From: JADLHS01 sp044225555
Lineage (GTDB): Bacteria; Verrucomicrobiota; Verrucomicrobiia; Limisphaerales; JADLHS01
Length of the DNA stretch: 64,000 nt
NCBI GenBank assembly: GCA_044225555.1
Contig: JBGAIM010000007.1
Location: forward strand, 124,001 to 188,000
Reading direction: 5' to 3'
The number at the start of each line of letters is the position of its first letter. The first letter of the stretch is position 1. This document shows positions 8,462-16,222 of this stretch, piece after piece. Under the pieces are notes generated by a model. The model ran no database searches. It worked only from the letters and a program-made list of their open reading frames with translations, and was not told where the DNA came from. The translations under genes were made by a program, and so were the position numbers.

Positions 8462-9667
8462 GTGTCAACTTCGGTTCAATGGCGGCGACGGTCCGGCAGT
8501 CGTTGGGTCATCCGTGTTTTGCTCGCGTTGGTCGTGCTGTATGTGCTGTTGCTCCTTCCCGATTCCAAGCCACCGCACCCGAACGGCGCCGGCCAGCAGG
8601 CGTTCCGCTGGCATCGTGACGCCTTCTGGAAGGAACTCGAAACGAAGTTCCGCGAAGCAAGAGGATTGAGCGCCGAGGAACGACGCATCCGCTTCAATGC
8701 GGCCTGGGCGGGGGTGCAAGCGGCGATCGCCAAAATATCCGAGACCAACCTGCCACCGGGTTCGCCCGCGTTTGATCTTGTCGAAGCCAGCTTTTTTGAA
8801 GTTTCGCCCCTCGCCGCCGTGTGTCCAGACCGGTGGCCCGAGTTTTTGAGCGCCGCCGGACAATTGCGGCAAGCGGTGAAATGGCAGTCGGTTTCCTGGC
8901 CAACGAATTCTCCCGAGGCGCGCCAACGAATCTATCGCTTGCTCTATGGCAGTCGCGCCGCGGTCGAGGAAGTGCTCCTGCAATCGGCCCACTCAACCAA
9001 CGCGCTGCAATCTTTCGAGGATCCGGACATGCCGGCGACTCCGAGTGCGGTCGTGCGTGGATTGAAGCTGCACAGCGGCGACATCCTGGTTTCCCGGGGC
9101 GGTACGCCGGTGTCGGCGCTCATTGCGCGGGGGAACGATTTTCCCGGCAATTTCTCTCACATTGCGCTTGTGCATGTGGACGAACAAACCCGGCAAGTTT
9201 CCGTCGTTGAGTCGCACATCGAGAGTGGCGTGGGCGTGCGACCAATCGAGCAATACTTTGCCGACACCAAGCTGCGCATCATGGCGGTGCGGCCGCGGCG
9301 AGATTTATCGGCGTCGGTCGCCGATCCGCTGCTGCCGCACAAGGCGGCTTCACTCGCGTTGAGCAACGCGCTGGCCCATCACACACCTTACGACTTCGCC
9401 ATGGATGATGCGGATCCTGCGCGGCAGTTCTGTTCGGAGGTGGCCGCCGTTGTCTACCAATTGCAAGGCGTAACGTTGTGGGCGAACCGGTCGCATCTTT
9501 CCACACCGGGTGTCACGTCGTGGCTCGGGGCGCTGGGGGTGCGGAACTTTCAAGGCCTGCAACCATCGGATTTGGAATACGACCCTCAGTTGCGCGTGGT
9601 CGAGAGGAACTGGACTACAATCCCTGGATGTTGCCGTTCGCGCGAGCAGCCAAGGCGTGGAGCCTGA
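8462..9667 (+). CDS. YiiX/YebB-like permuted papain-fold hydrolase, membrane-anchored (3' end frameshifted)
   Basis: GTG start at 8462. An N-terminal anchor helix (WVIRVLLALVVLYVLLLL) is followed by an alpha-helical region and, from about residue 200, a YiiX-type domain: LHSGDILVSRGG, FSHIALVHVD with the expected His near residue 232, and QFCSEVAAVVYQ with the expected catalytic Cys near residue 323. The family includes putative amidases or lipid hydrolases acting outside the cytoplasm; the substrate is unknown. After DPQLRVV the frame runs into a low-quality tail (22 residues to 9667), while a sensible continuation exists in another frame from about 9601. See the separate fragment. Confidence 0.7.
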   Translation: MSTSVQWRRRSGSRWVIRVLLALVVLYVLLLLPDSKPPHPNGAGQQAFRWHRDAFWKELETKFREARGLSAEERRIRFNAAWAGVQAAIAKISETNLPPGSPAFDLVEASFFEVSPLAAVCPDRWPEFLSAAGQLRQAVKWQSVSWPTNSPEARQRIYRLLYGSRAAVEEVLLQSAHSTNALQSFEDPDMPATPSAVVRGLKLHSGDILVSRGGTPVSALIARGNDFPGNFSHIALVHVDEQTRQVSVVESHIESGVGVRPIEQYFADTKLRIMAVRPRRDLSASVADPLLPHKAASLALSNALAHHTPYDFAMDDADPARQFCSEVAAVVYQLQGVTLWANRSHLSTPGVTSWLGALGVRNFQGLQPSDLEYDPQLRVVERNWTTIPGCCRSREQPRRGA

Positions 9668-9870
9668 TGCTGAATTTCTTGGGAAAGGTTGGCCCCATCC
9701 CCGAAGGTATGAACGCGACCACGGCCTTGCGTGTGGGCCGGCTCAAGCTCGCTCACACGACGCTCCAGGTGCAGGTGCTCGGCAGTGCGGCGCAGTTTCA
9801 GGCCCAGCATGGATACAAGCCGCCGTATTGGGAACTGGTGCGAATGGCGCAGGAAGCCAAGGCGCGCTAA
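9601..9870 (+). pseudogene. Out-of-frame C-terminal continuation of the YiiX-like gene
   Basis: In the frame one base behind, the sequence from 9601 reads REELDYNPWMLPFARAAKAW and continues to KPPYWELVRMAQEAKAR with normal codon use before a stop at 9870. It joins naturally to DPQLRVV of the upstream frame. No classic slippery heptamer is visible at the junction, so a recent indel or a sequence/assembly error is more likely than programmed frameshifting. Confidence 0.6.
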
Positions 9871-9913
9871 CAAAAGAATTTTCAGTTGCCTGCCATTTTG
9901 ATTTCATTCGGAG

Positions 9914-10675
9914 ATGCCGAAGAACTTTCTGACCCAAATTGTCACGTATTGCGACCGCGTGCTGCGTACTGCCGACACCGGTGATTACGATGGAGCGGTG
10001 AACGGTTTGCAGGTTGAAAACTCCGGCCGCGTGACGCGGATCGCGGCCACCGTGGACGCCAGTCTGGCCACGGTGAATCTGGCGATCCAAGCGAAGGCGG
10101 ATTTGTTGATCGTGCATCATGGGTTGTTCTGGTCGCGCTCGATTCCTTGGCGCGGAAAGAAGTACGAGCTGATCCGACGGCTCATTGAAAACGACATCGC
10201 CGTTTACAGCTCGCACCTGCCGTTGGACGCGCATCCCAAGCTCGGTAACAACGCGCAGCTGTGTGCCGCGCTTGGGTTGAAAAGACTTCGACCCTTTTTC
10301 GAGAGTCACGGACAAAACATCGGCTTCCAAAGCAACGAGGCAATTCTGCGCGATGAACTGGCCTCGCGTCTGGCGCGAGCAACGGGCCGGCGGCCGTTGG
10401 TGATTCCCGGCGGGCCGAAGGTTTGTCGGCGCATTGGCGTGGTAACGGGCGGGGCGGGCGGCGATTTGGAGATGGCCGCGGATGAAGGTGTGGATACATT
10501 CATCACCGGCGAAGGGCCGCATTGGACTTACGCGCTGGCGGAAGAACTGGGTATCAACGTTCTCTACGGCGGCCATTACGCGACGGAGACGTTCGGGGTA
10601 AAAGCGCTCGCCGGGCATCTTTCTCAAAAATTCCGCGTGCCGTGGGCCTTCCTGGACCATCCAACTGGATTGTAG
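9914..10675 (+). CDS. Nif3-like dinuclear metal centre protein (YbgI/GTP cyclohydrolase I type 2 family)
   Basis: 253 residues, the compact single-domain form of the family. Metal-site motifs are LLIVHHGLFW (His-His) and SSHLPLDAHPKLGNN near residue 100, plus the C-terminal GEGPHWTY and GGHYATETFG. Family members form hexameric toroids with two metal ions per subunit. Annotation as GTP cyclohydrolase is common, but the cellular role is not firmly established. The start ATG 9914 follows the YiiX-like fragment by 43 bases. Confidence 0.9.
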   Translation: MPKNFLTQIVTYCDRVLRTADTGDYDGAVNGLQVENSGRVTRIAATVDASLATVNLAIQAKADLLIVHHGLFWSRSIPWRGKKYELIRRLIENDIAVYSSHLPLDAHPKLGNNAQLCAALGLKRLRPFFESHGQNIGFQSNEAILRDELASRLARATGRRPLVIPGGPKVCRRIGVVTGGAGGDLEMAADEGVDTFITGEGPHWTYALAEELGINVLYGGHYATETFGVKALAGHLSQKFRVPWAFLDHPTGL

Positions 10676-10748
10676 TCCAAGGCGCGTCATTTGATTGCAG
10701 CGGGCTAGACAAATTTGCCCGTGAGGCGCGTCATGGATGTGAAAGCTG

Positions 10749-11255
10749 ATGCCGGCCAAGCTTGAAAGGCTCTACGACGACCACGCCCAGGCGTTGTTCG
10801 CCTTTCTGCTGAATTTAACTCGCGACGAAGCGGACACGCGCGACGTGCTTCAGGATATTTTTGTCAAACTCGCCCGTCAGCCGGACCTGCTTGACTCTGC
10901 TCGCGACGAACGTGCCTTCCTCCTTCGCCTGGCTCATAATGCCGCCATTGACCTGATGCGGCGGCGCGGCACGCGCGACAAGCATCATGAGCAATTTGGC
11001 GTTGAACAGATTTCGGCCTTCGCTCCAACCAACGATCCGGACGAAACCTCCTTTCGTGCCGAACTGTCCGCCGCCCTCGGTGAATTGCCTGCCGACCAGC
11101 GCGCGGTGGTTCATCTCAAACTCTGGGAAGGGCTGACTTTCGAGCAGATTGCCGCCGCCTTGGAAATTCCCCTCAACACCGCCGCCAGCCGCTTTCGCTA
11201 TGGCTTAGACAAATTGCGCGAGCGGCTGCGTCCCCTCTATGACGAGATCAAATGA
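10749..11255 (+). CDS. ECF RNA polymerase sigma factor (module copy 1)
   Basis: 168 residues. Region 2 is recognisable (YDDHAQALFAFLLNLTRDEADTRDVLQ in pieces: LFAFLLNLTR, DVLQDIFVKLAR), and region 4 is the helix-turn-helix LTFEQIAAALEIPLNTAASR. It should direct RNA polymerase to a small regulon. Its stop overlaps the next start by 4 bases (ATGA at 11252-11255), so the two are translationally coupled. The same gene order recurs at 13689-16202, which marks this as the first copy of a duplicated cassette. Confidence 0.9.
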   Translation: MPAKLERLYDDHAQALFAFLLNLTRDEADTRDVLQDIFVKLARQPDLLDSARDERAFLLRLAHNAAIDLMRRRGTRDKHHEQFGVEQISAFAPTNDPDETSFRAELSAALGELPADQRAVVHLKLWEGLTFEQIAAALEIPLNTAASRFRYGLDKLRERLRPLYDEIK

Positions 11256-11698
11256 ACAATGACGAACAATTTGAAAACCGCCTTCGCCGCCAGCCGGTGA
11301 AACCGATTCCTGCCGAGTGGCGCGAGGAGATTCTGGACGCCGCACGCCTCGTCACCACATCCGTTCCCGCTCCCCGCCCCCAGCCCGAAGGTCTGCTGGC
11401 CACCCTCCGCCACTACCTTTCACCCTTGCTGGTCCCGCAACGCGCCGCCTGGGCCAGCCTCGCCACCGTCTGGGTTGTGATCATCGCGTTAAACGTCGCG
11501 GCCCACGATGATTCCCCCAAAGCCCAAGCTTCGCGTGCCGCCGCCGTTGTTTCGCCTGAATCCCGGCAAGTGTTGCAGCAACAGCGCCTGCTGCTCGCGG
11601 AACTCGTGGGCCGCCCGGAAATACATCCAATGAATCGCCCCAAATCCCCGGCCCCCGGCCCGCGCAGCCAACGGTGGATGGAATCGGCAACCGCTTAA
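11252..11698 (+). CDS. Single-pass membrane protein, probable anti-sigma partner (copy 1)
   Basis: 148 residues: an N-terminal cytoplasmic part (NRLRRQPVKPIPAEWREEIL), one transmembrane helix (WASLATVWVVIIALNVA) near residue 75, then the juxtamembrane motif VLQQQRLLLAEL and a Pro-rich tail. There is no zinc anti-sigma Cys/His motif. The anti-sigma role is inferred from coupling to the sigma gene and from the topology. The equivalent gene at 14240 shares the helix position and the motif WQQQERLLAEL. Confidence 0.65.
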   Translation: MNNDEQFENRLRRQPVKPIPAEWREEILDAARLVTTSVPAPRPQPEGLLATLRHYLSPLLVPQRAAWASLATVWVVIIALNVAAHDDSPKAQASRAAAVVSPESRQVLQQQRLLLAELVGRPEIHPMNRPKSPAPGPRSQRWMESATA

Positions 11699-11709
11699 CC
11701 CGAGGTATT

Positions 11710-13473
11710 ATGAACGAAGAACCTAAATCCCTTTGGAATCGCCCCTGGACGGGGCGCGGCAAGGCACTCGGTTGGTTTGCGGCTCTGGCCGCGGCGATTT
11801 TTGCCATCATCCTCGGCATCGGACTGGCGTCGTCCAATAACTACAAATTGTTGGATCTGACTTTGACCGCCCTCGTTTTGTCCGTGGTCATCGCGACTTT
11901 GGCGACAGTGTTGTTGTGGTTTCTGCGTTGGTTGTGTTGCTGGCGAAATGTCCGGAAGCTTCTGTTCGGCGTGGCCTGCTTCGTGACCTTGATTGCCCTG
12001 TTCTACGCCGTGGAAAACTGGCGCGGCAAACACGCTTGGGATCAGCACCGCCGCGAATGGGAGGCGAAGGGCGAGAAATTTGTCATCGCCGAACTCGCGC
12101 CGCCGCCGGTGCCGGACGAAAAGAATTTTGCGCTGACGCCATTGCTTAAGCCAGCGATGGACTTCAGCCACGGCGCCAATCGCGTGGTCTGGAACGATAC
12201 AAACGCCTGGGCACGCTTGCAACAAACACGTGCCGACCTGTCTCCAAGTCCGCGGCGGCTTACCAATGACCACCTGGTTCTGGGTAATCTGGAGCAAGGC
12301 ACTTTCGCTGACCTTGCAGCCTGCCGGCAGTTTTATCGCGGCAACACTAATTATCCGCAGCCCACAACTGCGGGAACGCCGGCGGAAGACATTGTGTTCG
12401 CACTTGGGAAATTCGATCCAGAATTGACGGAGCTCCGGGCCGCCACGGTGAGCCGGCCGTTGGCACATTATCCCATTGAGTATGAATTCGAGCCGTCCTG
12501 GGCCATCCTGCTGCCGCATCTGGCAAACCTGAAAGGCTTGACCCAATTGGCCCACATGCGCGCGACCGCCGAATTGGAAGCGGGCCGACCCGCTGAAGCC
12601 CTGGCTGATCTGAAAGTGGGTTTTCGGATTTCGGACAGCATCCGCGATGAACCCATCCTGATTGACCACCTGGTGCGGGTTGCCTGCCTGGCGATTGATT
12701 TGCAGACCTTGCGTGAGGGACTACTGCGCCACGCGTGGAACGAATCCCAACTGACCGATCTGCAGACGTATCTGGCATCGATTGACCTGCTCGCGGAATA
12801 CAAGCTCGCGATGCGCGGCGAACGTGCGTTCAACACCACTGGCCTGGACTACTTGCGACGGCAGCGTTTTCAACAGAACGCCATGGATTACCTTGGTAGT
12901 GAAGATGGCGGTGCCGCTTCCACGCCCAATCCCACCTGGATGCCCGCAGGCTGGTTTTATCAAAACATGCTCGCCATATCTGAAATGCATCAAAACTTCA
13001 TCCTGGCCGCCGTGGATGAAAAAGCCCGGCGCGTCAATCCCGAGAAGTGCGAAGCTCTCGATGCCAAGCTGGAAAGCATGCGCCTCGGCCCCTACAACAT
13101 CTTCGCCAAGATGCTGATGCCGGCCTTGAGCAAGGCCGTCCGCAAATCGGCCCGGATGCAATTCTACGTGGATGCGGCGGGCGTGGCCTGCGCCCTCGAA
13201 CGCTACCGGATCGCCAATGGCGCCTTTCCGGAGACGCTCGCCGCTCTCACCCCGCGGTTGCTCGACAAGATTCCCCTTGATGTCATGGACGGAAAACCGC
13301 TCCGTTACCGCCGCAATGCCGATGGCGGTTACATCCTGTATTCCGTGGGCTGGAACCAGACCGACGACGGAGGCGAACTGGCCTGGAGGACCGACAAGGA
13401 ACGTTCCGTGGACGTTGCGAAGGGCGACTGGGTTTGGTTTTATTCCGCGCAGCCGACGGCCAAGTCAGAATGA
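11710..13473 (+). CDS. Large membrane-anchored protein with pseudopilin-like C-terminus (copy 1)
   Basis: 587 residues from ATG 11710 (MNEEPKSLW). Three hydrophobic segments (around residues 25, 48 and 85) are followed by ENWRGKHAWDQHRREWEAKG and APPPVPDEKNF, then a mostly helical exported part. The C-terminal 70 residues (ALERYRIANGAFPETLAALT, PLRYRR, LYSVGWNQTDDGG) resemble the globular end of type II secretion major pseudopilins. I do not know its function. It is the third gene of the sigma cassette and is paralogous to the 14664-16202 product, sharing NWRGK-AWD, PPPVPDE and the C-terminal block. Confidence 0.65.
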   Translation: MNEEPKSLWNRPWTGRGKALGWFAALAAAIFAIILGIGLASSNNYKLLDLTLTALVLSVVIATLATVLLWFLRWLCCWRNVRKLLFGVACFVTLIALFYAVENWRGKHAWDQHRREWEAKGEKFVIAELAPPPVPDEKNFALTPLLKPAMDFSHGANRVVWNDTNAWARLQQTRADLSPSPRRLTNDHLVLGNLEQGTFADLAACRQFYRGNTNYPQPTTAGTPAEDIVFALGKFDPELTELRAATVSRPLAHYPIEYEFEPSWAILLPHLANLKGLTQLAHMRATAELEAGRPAEALADLKVGFRISDSIRDEPILIDHLVRVACLAIDLQTLREGLLRHAWNESQLTDLQTYLASIDLLAEYKLAMRGERAFNTTGLDYLRRQRFQQNAMDYLGSEDGGAASTPNPTWMPAGWFYQNMLAISEMHQNFILAAVDEKARRVNPEKCEALDAKLESMRLGPYNIFAKMLMPALSKAVRKSARMQFYVDAAGVACALERYRIANGAFPETLAALTPRLLDKIPLDVMDGKPLRYRRNADGGYILYSVGWNQTDDGGELAWRTDKERSVDVAKGDWVWFYSAQPTAKSE

Positions 13474-13520
13474 TCAGGTCAGAATAATAACAACATCATT
13501 CTGCTCCCACTATTCTGATT
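13464..13520. repeat. Small inverted/direct repeat between the two sigma cassettes
   Basis: GTCAGAAT occurs twice (13464, 13478), and its complements ATCATTCTG (13495-13503) and ATTCTGA (13512-13518) follow, so the stretch can fold in more than one way. It begins at the stop codon of the first cassette. The rest of the 215-base gap to the next sigma gene shows no further gene. Confidence 0.5.
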
Positions 13521-13688
13521 CCCTGTTCCGCTTGAGCCGCAGAGTTGCTGGCACACGAATGGCAGGCGAACGAATTTGAGCTTCATTCGCGTGCCTTTCG
13601 TTCGTCAGCCATTCCCAGCCGCAAATCGTAAATCAAACTCGCAAATCCGTTGAACCTTTTCTCGCCTTCGGCATTCCACTGATTGTAA

Positions 13689-14243
13689 ATGCTGGTGGTG
13701 GCTGAACGAGAACAACTGCCCGTCCCGCAGGCCCGCGCCGGAAAACCGGAGGCTTGGGACGCGCTCTTCCGCCGCTACCAAAAGCCGCTTTACGTTTATG
13801 CGTTTGAACTGGTCCACGACGAACAAGCGAGTCTCGACATCGTGCAGGAGACGTTCATCGCCGCCACACGTCACCTCGACACCCTGCGCGATGATGCCAA
13901 GTTCGGCAGCTGGCTGTTCGGCATTGCCCACCAAAAATGTCTCCAACGCTGGCGCAAACAAGATCGCGAAGCGCTGGCCTTGGCGGAACTGGCTGCGACC
14001 CCTGATGAATTTGAAACCGATCCGGGCGAATTGCTCCTCCGCCGTGAACAGGAGGCCGAGTTTATGAATCTGCTGAATCAACTGCCCTTGGCACAGCGCT
14101 CGGTGTTGCTGCTTCATTTCATCGAGGATTTTCCGCTCGAAGAAATCGCCGACATTGCCGCCACGCCGCTCGGCACGGTGAAGTCGCGCCTGCACTACGC
14201 CAAAAGAGCACTGGGAAAAATGCTGAAGGAGAAAGCCACATGA
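13689..14243 (+). CDS. ECF RNA polymerase sigma factor (module copy 2)
   Basis: 184 residues. Region 2: WDALFRRYQKPLYVYAFELV, then SLDIVQETFIAATRH; region 4: EEIADIAATPLGTVKSRLHY, a clear helix-turn-helix. It overlaps the next start by 4 bases (ATGA at 14240-14243). It is clearly diverged from copy 1 (different region 4 and an added acidic linker EFETDPGELLL), so the two factors probably read different promoters. Confidence 0.92.
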   Translation: MLVVAEREQLPVPQARAGKPEAWDALFRRYQKPLYVYAFELVHDEQASLDIVQETFIAATRHLDTLRDDAKFGSWLFGIAHQKCLQRWRKQDREALALAELAATPDEFETDPGELLLRREQEAEFMNLLNQLPLAQRSVLLLHFIEDFPLEEIADIAATPLGTVKSRLHYAKRALGKMLKEKAT

Positions 14244-14671
14244 AGACGCCGAGAAACATCTTGTTTCGCCGCCATCAATCGGCGGACATGAAGCTGGATC
14301 AAATCCGCCGTGAGGTGGTCTCCCAGTTGGTCAGTCCCATGCCGGCTCGGAAACCAAGCCTGCCTTTGCGCCTGTCGCTCAAGCTGTGCCAGGAACTCAT
14401 CTGGCCATGTCGGCGGTTCTGGGCTGGTTTGGCAGCGCTATGGTTGTTGATGCTCGGGGTGAATGTCTCGCTGCGCGACCCGGGGCAAATCACCCGCACA
14501 AGCGCTGCCCCGCCCGCAGTAATGATGACGACCTGGCAGCAGCAGGAGCGTTTGCTGGCCGAATTGAGCGAACCGCACAAGCTCCGCACTGTCACTCCTG
14601 CGCCAAAACCCGCCATCTCACAACCCCGAAGCGACCGGCGCGATGCCTCGCGACGACCTGTTTATGCCTGA
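14240..14671 (+). CDS. Single-pass membrane protein, probable anti-sigma partner (copy 2)
   Basis: 143 residues with a basic N-terminal half, one transmembrane helix (FWAGLAALWLLMLGVNVSL), the motif TWQQQERLLAEL just outside it and a Pro/Arg-rich tail. Same architecture as the 11252-11698 product. It overlaps the following start by 8 bases (ATG at 14664, stop ending 14671). The role is inferred from position and topology only. Confidence 0.62.
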   Translation: MKTPRNILFRRHQSADMKLDQIRREVVSQLVSPMPARKPSLPLRLSLKLCQELIWPCRRFWAGLAALWLLMLGVNVSLRDPGQITRTSAAPPAVMMTTWQQQERLLAELSEPHKLRTVTPAPKPAISQPRSDRRDASRRPVYA

Positions 14672-16202
14672 AACACTTGACAGCAACCCAAAACCTTCGC
14701 CCGTAGCGCGCTTTCGTCGCTGGTTGTTTAGCTGGCGAACCCTGCGGCGAACGCTGGTCGCGCTGGCGGCTTTGCTGACATTGCTGGCGCTGTTGATTAC
14801 CGAGGAAAACTGGCGGGGCAAACGCGCCTGGGACCATTACCGGCAGGAGTGGGCGGCGAAGGGTGAGCGATTTGACCTCGCCAGTGTTGTTCCACCGCCC
14901 GTGCCGGACGAGCAAAACTTTTTTGCCGCCCCGATTGTATCCCGCGTCCTCGGCTCCACGAACGCTGAAGATCAAGGGGAATTCAGAATCTATCGCGGCG
15001 ATTCGGAGAAATGGCCGACGAAGGGCGGCTCCTGGCGACAAGCCACCTTGACGGACCTGACACCGTGGCAGCAATATATTCGCGACTTGGCCGGTTCGAC
15101 CAACACATTCCCGGTCGCGCCTCAACCGCAAACACCCGCCGCTGATGTTTTGCTGGCTCTCGGCCAGTTCAATCCGGCGCTGGAAGAATTGCGCCAAGCC
15201 GGCCAGCGTCCGGAGGCGCGACTGCCGCTCCAATATGAAAACGGGTTCGAGGGTGTCGGGGAATTGCTGCCTTATCTGGCCAGCCTGAAACGTTGCGGAC
15301 AGCTGCTGGAATTGCGGGCGCTGGCCGGGTTGGACCATGGGCAAAGCGACCAGGCGTTGGCAGACGTGAAACTCCTGCTGCGGGTGACGGACTCCCTTCG
15401 GAACCAGCCCTTTCTCATTTCGCACCTGGTGCGCATGGCCATGATGGCGTTGACGCTCCAGCCGATTTATGAAGGCCTGGCTCAACACCGATGGTCGGAA
15501 CCGCAACTGGCGGAACTGGAGCGGGAATTGGCGAAGCTGGATTTTCTGGCCGACTACCAGTTCGCGATGCGCGGGGAGCGGACGTGTGCGATCGCGGCCT
15601 TCGAAGCTCAACGCATCACGCGGGAATACCGCACGGTGGAGGAAAGCTTCGGCACGAATAAAGTGGTGACGGTCAGTTTTCGCTTCATGCCCAGCGCCTT
15701 TTTTTATCAAAACGAACTCGCCTTCGCGCGGCTGCACGAGCAATTCATCCTGCCACTCGTGGATTTGACCAACCGTGTCGTGTCGCCTGCCTTGGCACAA
15801 GCCGCCGCTGCTGCCGTGAAGGCTCAGGGGCAAACTTACTCGCCCTACCAGGTCCAGGCCTTGATGGTATTTCCCGCCATCAGCAAAGCAGTGCAGAAAT
15901 TCGCCTTTGCCCAATCCTCGATTGATCTGGTCCGTGTGGCTTGTGCTCTCGAACGGTATCGCCTGGCCCAGGGCAGTTATCCCGAAAGTCTCAATGCGCT
16001 CGTGCCGCAGTTCATCGCCCGGCTTCCGCACGACATTATTAACGGTCAGCCGTTGAAATATCGCCGCACCGCCGAAGGTGCGTTCGTTCTTTACGCCGTC
16101 GGCTGGAACGAAACTGACGACGGCGGCGTGGTGGCGCTGAGCAAGGGCAAGTCTCCGCTGGTGGACCAAGGCGACTGGGTGTGGACTTATCCGGCAAAAT
16201 AG
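14664..16202 (+). CDS. Large membrane-anchored protein with pseudopilin-like C-terminus (copy 2)
   Basis: 512 residues from ATG 14664 (MPETLDSNP); an earlier in-frame ATG at 14643 is less likely because the 14664 start overlaps the upstream stop. One hydrophobic segment (LVALAALLTLLALLI) precedes ENWRGKRAWDHYRQEW and PPPVPDEQNF. The C-terminus has CALERYRLAQGSYPESLNAL, PLKYRR and LYAVGWNETDDGG. It lacks the first two membrane helices of copy 1. Function unknown; likely the output or sensor component of the sigma module. Confidence 0.65.
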   Translation: MPETLDSNPKPSPVARFRRWLFSWRTLRRTLVALAALLTLLALLITEENWRGKRAWDHYRQEWAAKGERFDLASVVPPPVPDEQNFFAAPIVSRVLGSTNAEDQGEFRIYRGDSEKWPTKGGSWRQATLTDLTPWQQYIRDLAGSTNTFPVAPQPQTPAADVLLALGQFNPALEELRQAGQRPEARLPLQYENGFEGVGELLPYLASLKRCGQLLELRALAGLDHGQSDQALADVKLLLRVTDSLRNQPFLISHLVRMAMMALTLQPIYEGLAQHRWSEPQLAELERELAKLDFLADYQFAMRGERTCAIAAFEAQRITREYRTVEESFGTNKVVTVSFRFMPSAFFYQNELAFARLHEQFILPLVDLTNRVVSPALAQAAAAAVKAQGQTYSPYQVQALMVFPAISKAVQKFAFAQSSIDLVRVACALERYRLAQGSYPESLNALVPQFIARLPHDIINGQPLKYRRTAEGAFVLYAVGWNETDDGGVVALSKGKSPLVDQGDWVWTYPAK

Positions 16203-16222
16203 CAGCGGCCTAGGCTTCCATT

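Noticed and set aside
9590..9610. Programmed -1 frameshift in the YiiX-like gene
   Set aside because: No slippery heptamer or downstream pseudoknot is visible; a simple indel is more likely.
14592..16169. 525-residue open frame on the minus strand
   Set aside because: Antisense to the second large sigma-cassette protein, which has overlapping coupling to its upstream gene and a paralogue; the antisense product has no recognisable features.
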